Part shown: piece by piece, positions 8,707-15,821 of the stretch
Position numbering within the stretch: the stretch's first letter is position 1
How the letters are laid out: each line of letters begins with the position of its first letter
Origin: Bacillota bacterium
GTDB lineage: Bacteria > Bacillota > Clostridia > Peptostreptococcales > Anaerovoracaceae
NCBI GenBank assembly: GCA_017433375.1
Contig: JAFRHG010000003.1
Coordinates: 79,492 to 143,491 of the forward strand
Length of the DNA stretch: 64,000 nucleotides
Reading direction: 5' to 3'
Notes under the pieces: generated by a model
What the model was told of the DNA's origin: nothing
The model's input: the letters and a program-made list of their open reading frames with translations, nothing else
The model's database searches: none
Made by a program: the position numbers and the translations under genes

Positions 8707-10202
8707 TCACAGGAGAACTTAAAAACAAAGTCGATAATATCTGGGATGTGTTCTGGGCAGGCGGCCTGACGAATCCCCTGGATGTGATCGAGCAGATCAC
8801 CTATCTGATGTTTATCCATGACCTGGACGAAGTCGATACAAGAAGAGCCAGGGAATGTGCCATGCTGGGGCTTCCCTTTGAAAGTGTCTTCACCAAGGAA
8901 GTCAATATCGGGGGACGCACCATCGACGGCAGCCAGTTGAAATGGTCCGTATTCAGGGATTTCCCGGCAGAAAAAATGTATGCGGTGATGCAGGAATGGG
9001 TCTTTCCGTTCATCAAGGATCTCCATGGCGATAAAGAGAGTGCGTATTCCAAATATATGGGGGATGCTATTTTCAAAGTGCCCACACCGTTGATGCTATC
9101 CAAGGTTGTAGACAAGTTGGATGACATTTTCACAGATATGGAAGAGGCTCATGACATAGATGTTCGCGGAGATGTATACGAGTATCTCCTGAATAAGATC
9201 TCCCAGTCCGGCGTCAATGGACAGTTCCGTACACCCAGACACATCATCAAGATGATGGTCGATCTGGTTGAACCAAAGCCAAGGGATACCATCTGTGACC
9301 CTGCCTGCGGAACTTCCGGTTTTCTCATTGCATCCGGAGAGTATTTGAGGGAAAAGCACAAGGATGAAGTGCTCTTCGATAAGGCCGGCAAGGATCACTA
9401 CATGAACCATATGTTTTTTGGCTATGATACAGACCGTACCATGCTCCGCATCGGAGCGATGAACATGATGACTCATGGTGTAGACAACCCGTTCATAGAA
9501 TACCGCGACAGCCTTTCCGACCAGAACACAGACAAGGACAAGTATACGCTGATCCTGGCTAACCCGCCCTTCAAAGGCAGCCTGGATTACGACATTGTAT
9601 CCGCAGATCTCCTTAAAGTGTGCAAGACCAAGAAGACAGAGTTGCTCTTTGTAACGCTGTTTTTAAGAATGCTCAAGGTAGGCGGTCGCTGTGCCTGTAT
9701 CGTTCCGGACGGAGTGCTCTTTGGTTCGTCCAAGGCACATAAAGCAATGAGAAAAGAAATTGTAGAGAATAATCGCCTTGAGGCTGTCATCTCAATGCCA
9801 TCAGGAGTATTCAAACCATACGCCGGTGTATCTACAGCCGTGCTCATTTTCACCAAGACAGGAGCCGGCGGAACAGATTATGTATGGTTCTACGACATGA
9901 AAGCGGACGGCTACAGCCTGGACGATAAGCGTTCCGAGATAAAAGACAACGATATCCCGGACATAATTCAGCGTTTCCACAACCTTGAAGGTGAGAAAGA
10001 TCGCAAACGCACAGAACAGAGCTTCCTGGTTCCAAAAGCAGACATTGAGAATAACGACTACGACCTGTCGATCAACAAGTACAAGGAAGTAGAGTATGTG
10101 CCGGTGGAATATCCACCGACAGATGAGATCCTGGCGGAAATCAAGGCCATAGAAGCCGATATACAGAAAGAACTGACGGAATTAGAGAAGCTGTTATCCT
10201 GA
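8703..10202 (+). CDS. hsdM: Type I restriction-modification methyltransferase subunit HsdM
   Basis: HsdM, 499 aa, the N6-adenine methyltransferase subunit of a type I system; it works as M2S for modification and R2M2S for restriction. An N-terminal HsdM helical domain is followed by the SAM motif DPACGTSGF (199-207) and the catalytic NPPF (287-290), which marks N6-adenine methylation. The start at 8703 has GGAGAAGG upstream and overlaps the fic stop (ATGA), so the two are translationally coupled. The hsdS and hsdR partners lie downstream. Base composition is clearly poorer in G+C than the chaperone genes upstream, suggesting transfer. Confidence 0.96.
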   Translation: MITGELKNKVDNIWDVFWAGGLTNPLDVIEQITYLMFIHDLDEVDTRRARECAMLGLPFESVFTKEVNIGGRTIDGSQLKWSVFRDFPAEKMYAVMQEWVFPFIKDLHGDKESAYSKYMGDAIFKVPTPLMLSKVVDKLDDIFTDMEEAHDIDVRGDVYEYLLNKISQSGVNGQFRTPRHIIKMMVDLVEPKPRDTICDPACGTSGFLIASGEYLREKHKDEVLFDKAGKDHYMNHMFFGYDTDRTMLRIGAMNMMTHGVDNPFIEYRDSLSDQNTDKDKYTLILANPPFKGSLDYDIVSADLLKVCKTKKTELLFVTLFLRMLKVGGRCACIVPDGVLFGSSKAHKAMRKEIVENNRLEAVISMPSGVFKPYAGVSTAVLIFTKTGAGGTDYVWFYDMKADGYSLDDKRSEIKDNDIPDIIQRFHNLEGEKDRKRTEQSFLVPKADIENNDYDLSINKYKEVEYVPVEYPPTDEILAEIKAIEADIQKELTELEKLLS

Positions 10203-10224
10203 TGAAGGGGAAAAGGAGATTAGG

Positions 10225-11082
10225 ATGGGAAAAGAGATCAAAGAAAGAGTAGAGTTGTTTGAAGAGCAGCCGATCCGTGCGGCATGGGTCGAAAGTGAAG
10301 AAGAATGGTACTTTTCGATTGTGGATGTAGTCAGAGTTCTCACGGAGAGCAAAGATGCAACAGCATATTGGAGAAAGCTTAAACAACGTTTAAAGGAAGA
10401 AGGGAACGAAACCGTGACAAATTGTCACGGTTTGAGAATGAACGCACAAGATGGAAAAAGGAGACTTACGGATGTGGCAACGGTAGAGCAGTTGTTCCGT
10501 ATCATTCAGTCAGTACCATCTAAGAAAGCAGAGCCTGTAAAACTATGGCTCGCTCAAGTAGGTCGTGAGCGAATTGAAGAGACCATTGATCCTGAACAGG
10601 CTATAGACAGGGCTCTTGAGACCTATTTGAAGAAGGGTTATTCGGAAGAATGGGTGCATCAGAGACTTCTTGCTATTCGTATTCGAAATGAGCTTACAGA
10701 AGAATGGCAGAAGCGAGGCGTTCGGAAAGGTGTAGAATTTGCAATTCTCACAGACGAAATAAGCAAAGCCTGGTCGGGCATGTCAACGAGACAGTATAAG
10801 AATCTGAAAGGTCTCAAGAAAGAGAATCTCAGAGATAATATGACTGATCTCGAATTAGTTTTGACTATGTTATCAGAAGCCACAACCAAAGAAATCTCTG
10901 AAGTCAGAAAACCGGAGACCCTCGAGGAAAACAAAGAAATAGCCCGAGCAGGAGGTAACGTTGCAGGCAACGCACGAAAAGAGATTGAAGAAAAAACTGG
11001 CAAACCCGTTGCTTCTTCGAAGAATGCCACTGATCTGAATCAGCTGGTAGTTGGTGTAATAGAGGATATTACTGAAGAGTAA
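10225..11082 (+). CDS. DinD-like Bro-N domain protein in the restriction locus
   Basis: A 285-aa protein resembling DNA-damage-inducible protein D. The N-terminal Bro-N-type domain (about 20-110) starts EEWYFSIVDVVRVLTES, a fold shared with phage antirepressors. The C-terminal half has the DinD-type block GNVAGNARKEIEEKTGKPV. E. coli DinD is LexA-controlled and modulates RecA filaments; whether that holds here is unknown. No Gram-positive SOS box was seen upstream. It lies 22 bases after hsdM with its own ribosome site (AAAAGGAG) and in the same direction, so it is co-transcribed with the restriction genes. Such genes are recurrent passengers of type I loci. Confidence 0.8.
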   Translation: MGKEIKERVELFEEQPIRAAWVESEEEWYFSIVDVVRVLTESKDATAYWRKLKQRLKEEGNETVTNCHGLRMNAQDGKRRLTDVATVEQLFRIIQSVPSKKAEPVKLWLAQVGRERIEETIDPEQAIDRALETYLKKGYSEEWVHQRLLAIRIRNELTEEWQKRGVRKGVEFAILTDEISKAWSGMSTRQYKNLKGLKKENLRDNMTDLELVLTMLSEATTKEISEVRKPETLEENKEIARAGGNVAGNARKEIEEKTGKPVASSKNATDLNQLVVGVIEDITEE

Positions 11083-11086
11083 ATTG

Positions 11087-11098
11087 AGATTTGTAGGG
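11087..11098 (+). repeat. Leader repeat AGATTTGTAGGG, copy 1
   Basis: Twelve-base word directly before the unknown gene at 11114. It recurs before both hsdS genes (11719-11730 and 13970-13981). In this copy and the third it extends upstream to TTGAGATTTGTAGGG. It may serve as part of the ribosome site and as a short recombination homology. Confidence 0.6.
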
Positions 11099-11113
11099 GA
11101 AAGGGGTCAATAA

Positions 11114-11668
11114 ATGGGAAATATAGATAGAGAAAGAAATGTAACTGTCGCAACAGATCTGGATGGGAGTCGCTTTGTATTGATTAGCGATGTCAGGTTC
11201 AAAGGGAAGCGAGAAGATTGGAAGAATGTCGAAGCGTTTCTAAAGGAGTATATAGGTGAGTTCTATGAGATAGAGGAAACTGCGGAGAAGATCTTTATCT
11301 CATCAGACTTTCCTGATGAGTTTGCAAATTCCGAATATCGGATCCGATTAAAGGGAGCTGTGTCAAAAGCAAAAGCCAATGCTTCCCAAGCTGTTCCAGA
11401 GCTGATTCAAATAGCCTCAAATAGAAGGTTCTCTGAAAACAGAAAAACAAAGCATCGTTCAGATGCAAAACTGGGATGGTATAGGTATGATGTTCGTTTT
11501 GCCCTTCCGGTCTATAACGACAGAACAGGCAATGTAGAGAGATATAATATATACAAGGCAGTAATGCTTGTTCGACATGCGGAGGATGAAAAGAAATACC
11601 TGTATGATTTTCTGGAGATAAAAAAAGAAACGAGCAGCCCGCTTGAGTCCGAAGACTGTACGGTGTAA
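11114..11668 (+). CDS. Unknown protein, possible polyvalent-protein-type domain
   Basis: A 184-aa protein without an assigned function. The C-terminal half (about 95-180: SKAKANASQAVPELIQIA, DAKLGWYRYDVRFALPVY, LVRHAEDEKKYLYDFLEIKK) resembles a domain I associate with large polyvalent proteins and toxin modules of phages and conjugative elements (LPD type); this is from memory and uncertain. No signal peptide or membrane segment is seen. It has AAAGGGG before the ATG and sits between the DinD-like gene and hsdS in the same direction. A role tied to the restriction system, for example as a regulator or anti-phage accessory, is only inferred from position. Confidence 0.6.
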   Translation: MGNIDRERNVTVATDLDGSRFVLISDVRFKGKREDWKNVEAFLKEYIGEFYEIEETAEKIFISSDFPDEFANSEYRIRLKGAVSKAKANASQAVPELIQIASNRRFSENRKTKHRSDAKLGWYRYDVRFALPVYNDRTGNVERYNIYKAVMLVRHAEDEKKYLYDFLEIKKETSSPLESEDCTV

Positions 11669-11718
11669 ACCCATTTCTTAAGTGAAATTATAGGACGGAT
11701 TATGATAGTAGTCAAGGT

Positions 11719-11730
11719 AGATTTGTAGGG
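11719..11730 (+). repeat. Leader repeat AGATTTGTAGGG, copy 2 (before the first hsdS)
   Basis: Second copy of the 12-base leader word, ending five bases before the ATG of the first hsdS. An identical copy in almost the same position precedes the second hsdS. Confidence 0.65.
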
Positions 11731-11735
11731 ATAAT

Positions 11736-12866
11736 ATGAGCCGAGTAAAGTTAGGAGAAATATGCCAGATAGTGTCTGGCAGCACCCCAAAGACAAGTGT
11801 CAATGATTATTGGGATGGGGATATAGATTGGATCACACCAGCAGAGTTGACAAATGATTCATACATACTGAATGAGAGCGCTCGGAAAATAACGGAGCTG
11901 GGGGTTCAAAAAACAGGGCTGAAGCCATTTCCGAAAGGAACTGTGATATTGTCATCAAGAGCTCCTATTGGAAAAGTGGCTATTGCCGGGAAGGAGATGT
12001 ATTGCAATCAGGGATTTAAGAACCTGATATGCTCTGACGCAATTCTCCCAGAGTATCTCTACTGGTTTTTGAAAGGTAATACTGAATACCTAAATTCTTT
12101 AGGTCGAGGCGCAACCTTTAAGGAAATATCCAAGAAAATAGTTTCGGATATTGAGATAAATGTTCCAGGCATTGTAGATCAGAAGAATGCGGTGGATATT
12201 TTAGAACGATGCTGGACAATAATTAAAGAACGTAGAAAAGAGTTAGAAAAACTGGATGAGCTCATCAAAGCCCGATTTGTCGAGATGTCTTCTAGATGGA
12301 ACTGTGATGAAAAACTGCTGTCTGAATATCTTGAGATGATCACATACGGATTCACAAATCCTATGCCTGATGCTGAGGATGGGCCGTGGAAAATAACTGC
12401 AAAAGATGTTGTTGATGGACGTGTCAATTTTTCTAAGGCACGCAAGACCACTCAAGAATCATTTGATTCACTAACTGATAAAAGTAAACCTATCACTGGA
12501 GATGTTTTGTTAACGAAAGACGGAACTCTTGGGAGAACAGCAGTAGTTGAGGATGATAACATCTGTGTAAATCAGTCTGTTGCGGTTCTAAGATGTAATA
12601 GGAAGGTTATTCCACAGTTTTTGTCGATGTTGTTACAGTTGCCAGAATATCAGCGTGAAATGACGAAAAACTCAGGCGGTGGAACCATTAAGCATATTTA
12701 TATAACCAGAGTAAATAAAATGGTAGTCAAGATACCAACCATAGAACAACAGAATGAGTTTATTAGATTTTGGGCTCAAGTCGACAAATCAAAAGTTGCC
12801 ATACAGAAGTCGCTTGATGAAACCCAATTACTGTTCGATAGTTTGATGCAGAAGTACTTTGGATGA
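11736..12866 (+). CDS. hsdS: Type I restriction specificity subunit HsdS (first copy)
   Basis: HsdS, 376 aa, which sets the DNA target of the type I enzyme through two target-recognition domains. The first starts VKLGEICQIVSGSTPKTS and ends near residue 165. The central spacer helix RRKELEKLDELIKARFVEM (about 169-184) leads into the second domain, and the conserved tail helix VDKSKVAIQKSLDETQLLFDS closes the protein. The central 31 bases (12258-12288) and tail 32 bases (12777-12808) are identical to those in the second hsdS, in the same codon phase. The ribosome site is weak (TAGGG in the leader repeat). Confidence 0.93.
   Translation: MSRVKLGEICQIVSGSTPKTSVNDYWDGDIDWITPAELTNDSYILNESARKITELGVQKTGLKPFPKGTVILSSRAPIGKVAIAGKEMYCNQGFKNLICSDAILPEYLYWFLKGNTEYLNSLGRGATFKEISKKIVSDIEINVPGIVDQKNAVDILERCWTIIKERRKELEKLDELIKARFVEMSSRWNCDEKLLSEYLEMITYGFTNPMPDAEDGPWKITAKDVVDGRVNFSKARKTTQESFDSLTDKSKPITGDVLLTKDGTLGRTAVVEDDNICVNQSVAVLRCNRKVIPQFLSMLLQLPEYQREMTKNSGGGTIKHIYITRVNKMVVKIPTIEQQNEFIRFWAQVDKSKVAIQKSLDETQLLFDSLMQKYFG
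12258..12288 (+). repeat. Central hsdS direct repeat, copy A
   Basis: 31 bases identical to 14527-14557, encoding ELIKARFVEM of the central spacer. The copy begins at a codon boundary in both hsdS genes, so recombination here gives in-frame chimeras. Confidence 0.9.
12777..12808 (+). repeat. Tail hsdS direct repeat, copy A
   Basis: 32 bases identical to 15070-15101, encoding QVDKSKVAIQ in the conserved C-terminal helix, at a codon boundary in both genes. Confidence 0.9.
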
Positions 12867-12934
12867 AATGTGACAACGATTATGTGACCGGCTGGTGGTG
12901 ATGAAAGATAATAGCTAACACGGGGATTAGACGA

Positions 12935-12964
12935 GTGCAACCATTCCACATGTGTTGATATACT
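12935..12964 (+). promoter_or_regulatory. Possible promoter of the recombinase gene
   Basis: -10 TATACT (12959-12964) with a weak -35 GTGCAA (12935-12940) at 18 bases. It lies in the 121-base gap before the recombinase, which could therefore be expressed independently of the restriction genes. Confidence 0.45.
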
Positions 12965-12987
12965 CTGGAAAAAAGGAGTGAATTAAC

Positions 12988-13956
12988 ATGAAGGAAAGAA
13001 TTGCCCGTGTAATCGAAGAGATGGCGGATACGTTAGACGTGAGTCAGTTACGTAAACTGCAGGAAGTTATGATTAAGCATCTCGCCGAAAACGTTACCGC
13101 AAAAGAGGATATAACAAACATCGAATACGAGAAGCTCTTTCTCGATGCAAAGCGCATTGAGGGTTGCTCGGATCGAACGATAGCGTATTATAAGGCAACG
13201 ATCGATCATTTTTTGAAAATGGTCCATGAATCCGTCAGAAGATTGGCAACAGAAGATATTCGGTCGTATCTGGTTGAATACCAGGGCCGCAATGGCTGCA
13301 GCAAAGTTACAGTTGACAATGTCCGGAGAAATCTTTCCAGCTTTTTCTCTTGGCTTGAAGAGGAGGACTATATCCTGAAAAGCCCGATGAGAAGAATCCA
13401 TAAAATCAAAACGGACAAGGTCGTAAAACAGGTGATATCGGATGAAAGCATAGAAAAGTTAAGGTACAGTTGTGAGGAAGTCAGGGATCTTGCCATTATT
13501 GACCTGTTGTATTCCACGGGGATCCGGATTGGAGAACTTGTCAATCTGAACATGGACGATGTTGACTTTGAAAAACGCGAATGCATTGTCTTCGGCAAAG
13601 GCAATAAGGAACGCAGAGTATACTTTGATGCTAGGGCAAAGATTCATCTTCAGGAGTACATTCGAAGCAGGAAGGATGACAATCCGGCACTGTTTGTAAC
13701 GTTAGATCGGCCGTATAACAGACTGAAGATCAACGGCGCCGAGATTCGTCTTCGTGAGTTGGGGCGAAAACTGAATCTGGACAGAATACACCCGCACAAA
13801 TTCCGACGTACGATGGCAACGCGGGCAATAGATAAGGGAATGCCGATTGAACAAGTTCAAAAACTGTTGGGGCATTCGCAAATTGACACAACAATGCAAT
13901 ATGCTATTGTGAATCAAAATAACGTGAAACTCTCGCATCAAAGATATATGACCTGA
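12988..13956 (+). CDS. Tyrosine recombinase between two hsdS genes
   Basis: XerC/XerD-like site-specific recombinase, 322 aa. An N-terminal SAM-like core-binding domain (about 50-130) precedes the catalytic domain with R180 (STGIRIGEL), HKFR (H270, R273), LGH (H296) and the nucleophile Y305. All key residues are present, so it should be active. An AAAAGGAG ribosome site precedes the ATG. Recombinases in this position commonly reshuffle hsdS genes by inversion; here both hsdS genes point the same way, so direct-repeat exchange or excision is the expected outcome rather than inversion. No inverted repeats were recognised. Confidence 0.94.
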   Translation: MKERIARVIEEMADTLDVSQLRKLQEVMIKHLAENVTAKEDITNIEYEKLFLDAKRIEGCSDRTIAYYKATIDHFLKMVHESVRRLATEDIRSYLVEYQGRNGCSKVTVDNVRRNLSSFFSWLEEEDYILKSPMRRIHKIKTDKVVKQVISDESIEKLRYSCEEVRDLAIIDLLYSTGIRIGELVNLNMDDVDFEKRECIVFGKGNKERRVYFDARAKIHLQEYIRSRKDDNPALFVTLDRPYNRLKINGAEIRLRELGRKLNLDRIHPHKFRRTMATRAIDKGMPIEQVQKLLGHSQIDTTMQYAIVNQNNVKLSHQRYMT

Positions 13957-13969
13957 TGAAGGCAGATTG

Positions 13970-13981
13970 AGATTTGTAGGG
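13970..13981 (+). repeat. Leader repeat AGATTTGTAGGG, copy 3 (before the second hsdS)
   Basis: Third copy of the 12-base leader word, five bases before the second hsdS ATG. With the upstream TTG it equals the 15-base version before the gene at 11114. Confidence 0.65.
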
Positions 13982-13986
13982 ACGAT

Positions 13987-15159
13987 ATGGTTAAAGGATT
14001 AGTATCAAACTACGCGGAACAAATACGGGGCGTATCATACAAGCCGAATGATCTTCACAACGGGCTGGACAATGATTCAGTTATCCTGTTGAGAGCAAAT
14101 AACATCGATGACGGAAGAATCAACTTTGAAGATGTAGTTTATGTTGACCGTAAAAAGGTATCAGATTTTCAATACTTGCGGAAGGGAGATGTGCTTATAT
14201 GTGCATCCAGTGGAAGCAAGAATTTAGTTGGGAAAGCTGCTTCTGTAGATTTTGATATTGAATGCACTTTTGGAGCTTTCTGTAAGGTTGTAAGACCTAC
14301 GAAAGTAGCTCCAGAATTTTTGGGCTTGTTTTTTCAGAGTCCCAACTATCGCAAGAAAATCTCTGAACTAGCTCAGGGTGCCAATATTAACAATATCAAA
14401 AATGAGCATATTGATAATCTTCAACTAGAAATATATAGCGAGAGCGAGCAAAGGTTAATCGTTGAGTGCTTATCAAGGACTATAGCTGTTATTAATGCCA
14501 GAAAAGAGGAACTGTCAAAATTGGACGAGCTCATCAAAGCCCGATTTGTCGAGATGTTTGGGGATGTAATTCACAATACAAAAGGATGGGAAATACAGAC
14601 TTTTTCAGATGTTACAGAATCCCGGCTGGGGAAGATGCTCGATGCAAAGAAGCAGACAGGGAAGTATCCGTTCCCATACTTGGCTAATTACAATGTACAA
14701 TGGTTTCATTTCAACCTCGATGATTTGAATCAGATGGATTTTGATGAGGCAGATCAAAAGGAATTTGAACTTATTGATGGTGATTTGATGGTTTGTGAAG
14801 GCGGAGAAATCGGGAGATGCGCCGTATGGCACAATGATATTCAACCTTGCTATTTTCAAAAGGCAATTCATCGAGTGAGGTGTAAACAAGAATACTTGCG
14901 GCCTGATTATCTTGCTTGGTGGTTTAAGTTTAATTGCGATCATGGTGGCTTCGCTGCAATTGAAGGTGCTAAAGCGACAATCTCTCATCTTCCAGGGGCA
15001 AAGCTCAAAAAGCTTAGTGTCACAATACCACCGCTCACATTACAAAATGAATTTGTGACGTTTGTCAAACAAGTCGACAAATCAAAAGTTGCCATACAGA
15101 AATCATTAGACGAAACTCAGTTGCTATTTGACAGCCTGATGCAGGAATACTTTGGATAA
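13987..15159 (+). CDS. hsdS: Type I restriction specificity subunit HsdS (second copy)
   Basis: Second full-length HsdS, 390 aa. The first recognition domain starts YAEQIRGVSYKPNDL and differs from the first gene's; the central helix LDELIKARFVEM and the tail VDKSKVAIQKSLDETQLLFDS are shared nearly word for word. The second recognition domain (TESRLGKMLDAKKQ, then DGDLMVCEGGEIGRCAV) is also different. Both copies look intact, so the M subunit could form two enzymes with different targets, or one copy could be a reservoir of recognition domains. It follows the recombinase by 30 bases, with a leader repeat carrying the weak ribosome site. Confidence 0.93.
   Translation: MVKGLVSNYAEQIRGVSYKPNDLHNGLDNDSVILLRANNIDDGRINFEDVVYVDRKKVSDFQYLRKGDVLICASSGSKNLVGKAASVDFDIECTFGAFCKVVRPTKVAPEFLGLFFQSPNYRKKISELAQGANINNIKNEHIDNLQLEIYSESEQRLIVECLSRTIAVINARKEELSKLDELIKARFVEMFGDVIHNTKGWEIQTFSDVTESRLGKMLDAKKQTGKYPFPYLANYNVQWFHFNLDDLNQMDFDEADQKEFELIDGDLMVCEGGEIGRCAVWHNDIQPCYFQKAIHRVRCKQEYLRPDYLAWWFKFNCDHGGFAAIEGAKATISHLPGAKLKKLSVTIPPLTLQNEFVTFVKQVDKSKVAIQKSLDETQLLFDSLMQEYFG
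14527..14557 (+). repeat. Central hsdS direct repeat, copy B
   Basis: 31 bases identical to 12258-12288 and in the same orientation, 2269 bases downstream. The recombinase gene lies between the two copies. Confidence 0.9.
15070..15101 (+). repeat. Tail hsdS direct repeat, copy B
   Basis: 32 bases identical to 12777-12808 and in the same orientation. Confidence 0.9.
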
Positions 15160-15161
15160 CG

Positions 15162-15770
15162 ATGAAAAAGAACGATTTTTTACCAAAAGAATTAAGTGAA
15201 ATCAATCTGGTGAGACCGACCTCTGCCGCATATATTACGTGGATGTTACACTGTGATCATGAAGCCATGGCGCTCCGGGATAAGTACGCGGCAGAAAGGG
15301 AAGAAACCGAAATTGATTATCAGGACAGGGAGATCATAAAGAGATTAAACAATCCGGAGGATTTCTTCAAATGGATGCGGAAGCCCCTACGTGGCAAGAA
15401 CAAATTCCTACTCCGTGATGTGATGCTAAATAGAGAAGACGAGATCACGCCGATGGTAAGGGACAAGATCCAGACAAGTTGGATTGATGACTTCGTGGAG
15501 TGTGTGATAGACTTCTTTATTGAGTGCAATAATGACCCAAGCCCCTGGATACGCGAAAACTATGATAATGTACGAAATCCTTATGCACAGTCGGAACTGT
15601 GTCTTGTGCTGGGTTTTCGTGGAGGAGAAGAAGATTCTGCCTTCCTCGTTAATGAGGCAAAACGATTTGTTGCAGAATATCCGGAAAATGATTACGAACA
15701 GGGCCCGATAATAGCGTTATACATGATCCATGGATACGATCATTATATGAGAGATCTTGATGCTATTTAG
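15162..15770 (+). CDS. Unknown protein between hsdS and hsdR
   Basis: A 202-aa protein I do not recognise. It is soluble-looking, with no signal peptide or membrane segment. Charged helical stretches (MALRDKYAAEREETEIDYQD) are followed by NPEDFFKWMRKPLRG and a C-terminal part rich in acidic and aromatic residues. It starts two bases after the second hsdS stop and is followed 51 bases later by hsdR, all in the same direction, so it is almost surely co-expressed with the restriction genes. The A+T-rich base use matches its neighbours. A role as accessory or control protein is inference from position only. Confidence 0.65.
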   Translation: MKKNDFLPKELSEINLVRPTSAAYITWMLHCDHEAMALRDKYAAEREETEIDYQDREIIKRLNNPEDFFKWMRKPLRGKNKFLLRDVMLNREDEITPMVRDKIQTSWIDDFVECVIDFFIECNNDPSPWIRENYDNVRNPYAQSELCLVLGFRGGEEDSAFLVNEAKRFVAEYPENDYEQGPIIALYMIHGYDHYMRDLDAI

Positions 15771-15821
15771 AAGACATAGGAATCAAAAGTGAAGTTATTC
15801 TAATCGAGGAGATAAGGACAA

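Noticed and set aside
12867-12987. Inverted copies of the hsdS repeats flanking the recombinase
   Set aside because: All recognised copies are direct; no reverse complement of the 31- or 32-base repeat was found in the gaps.
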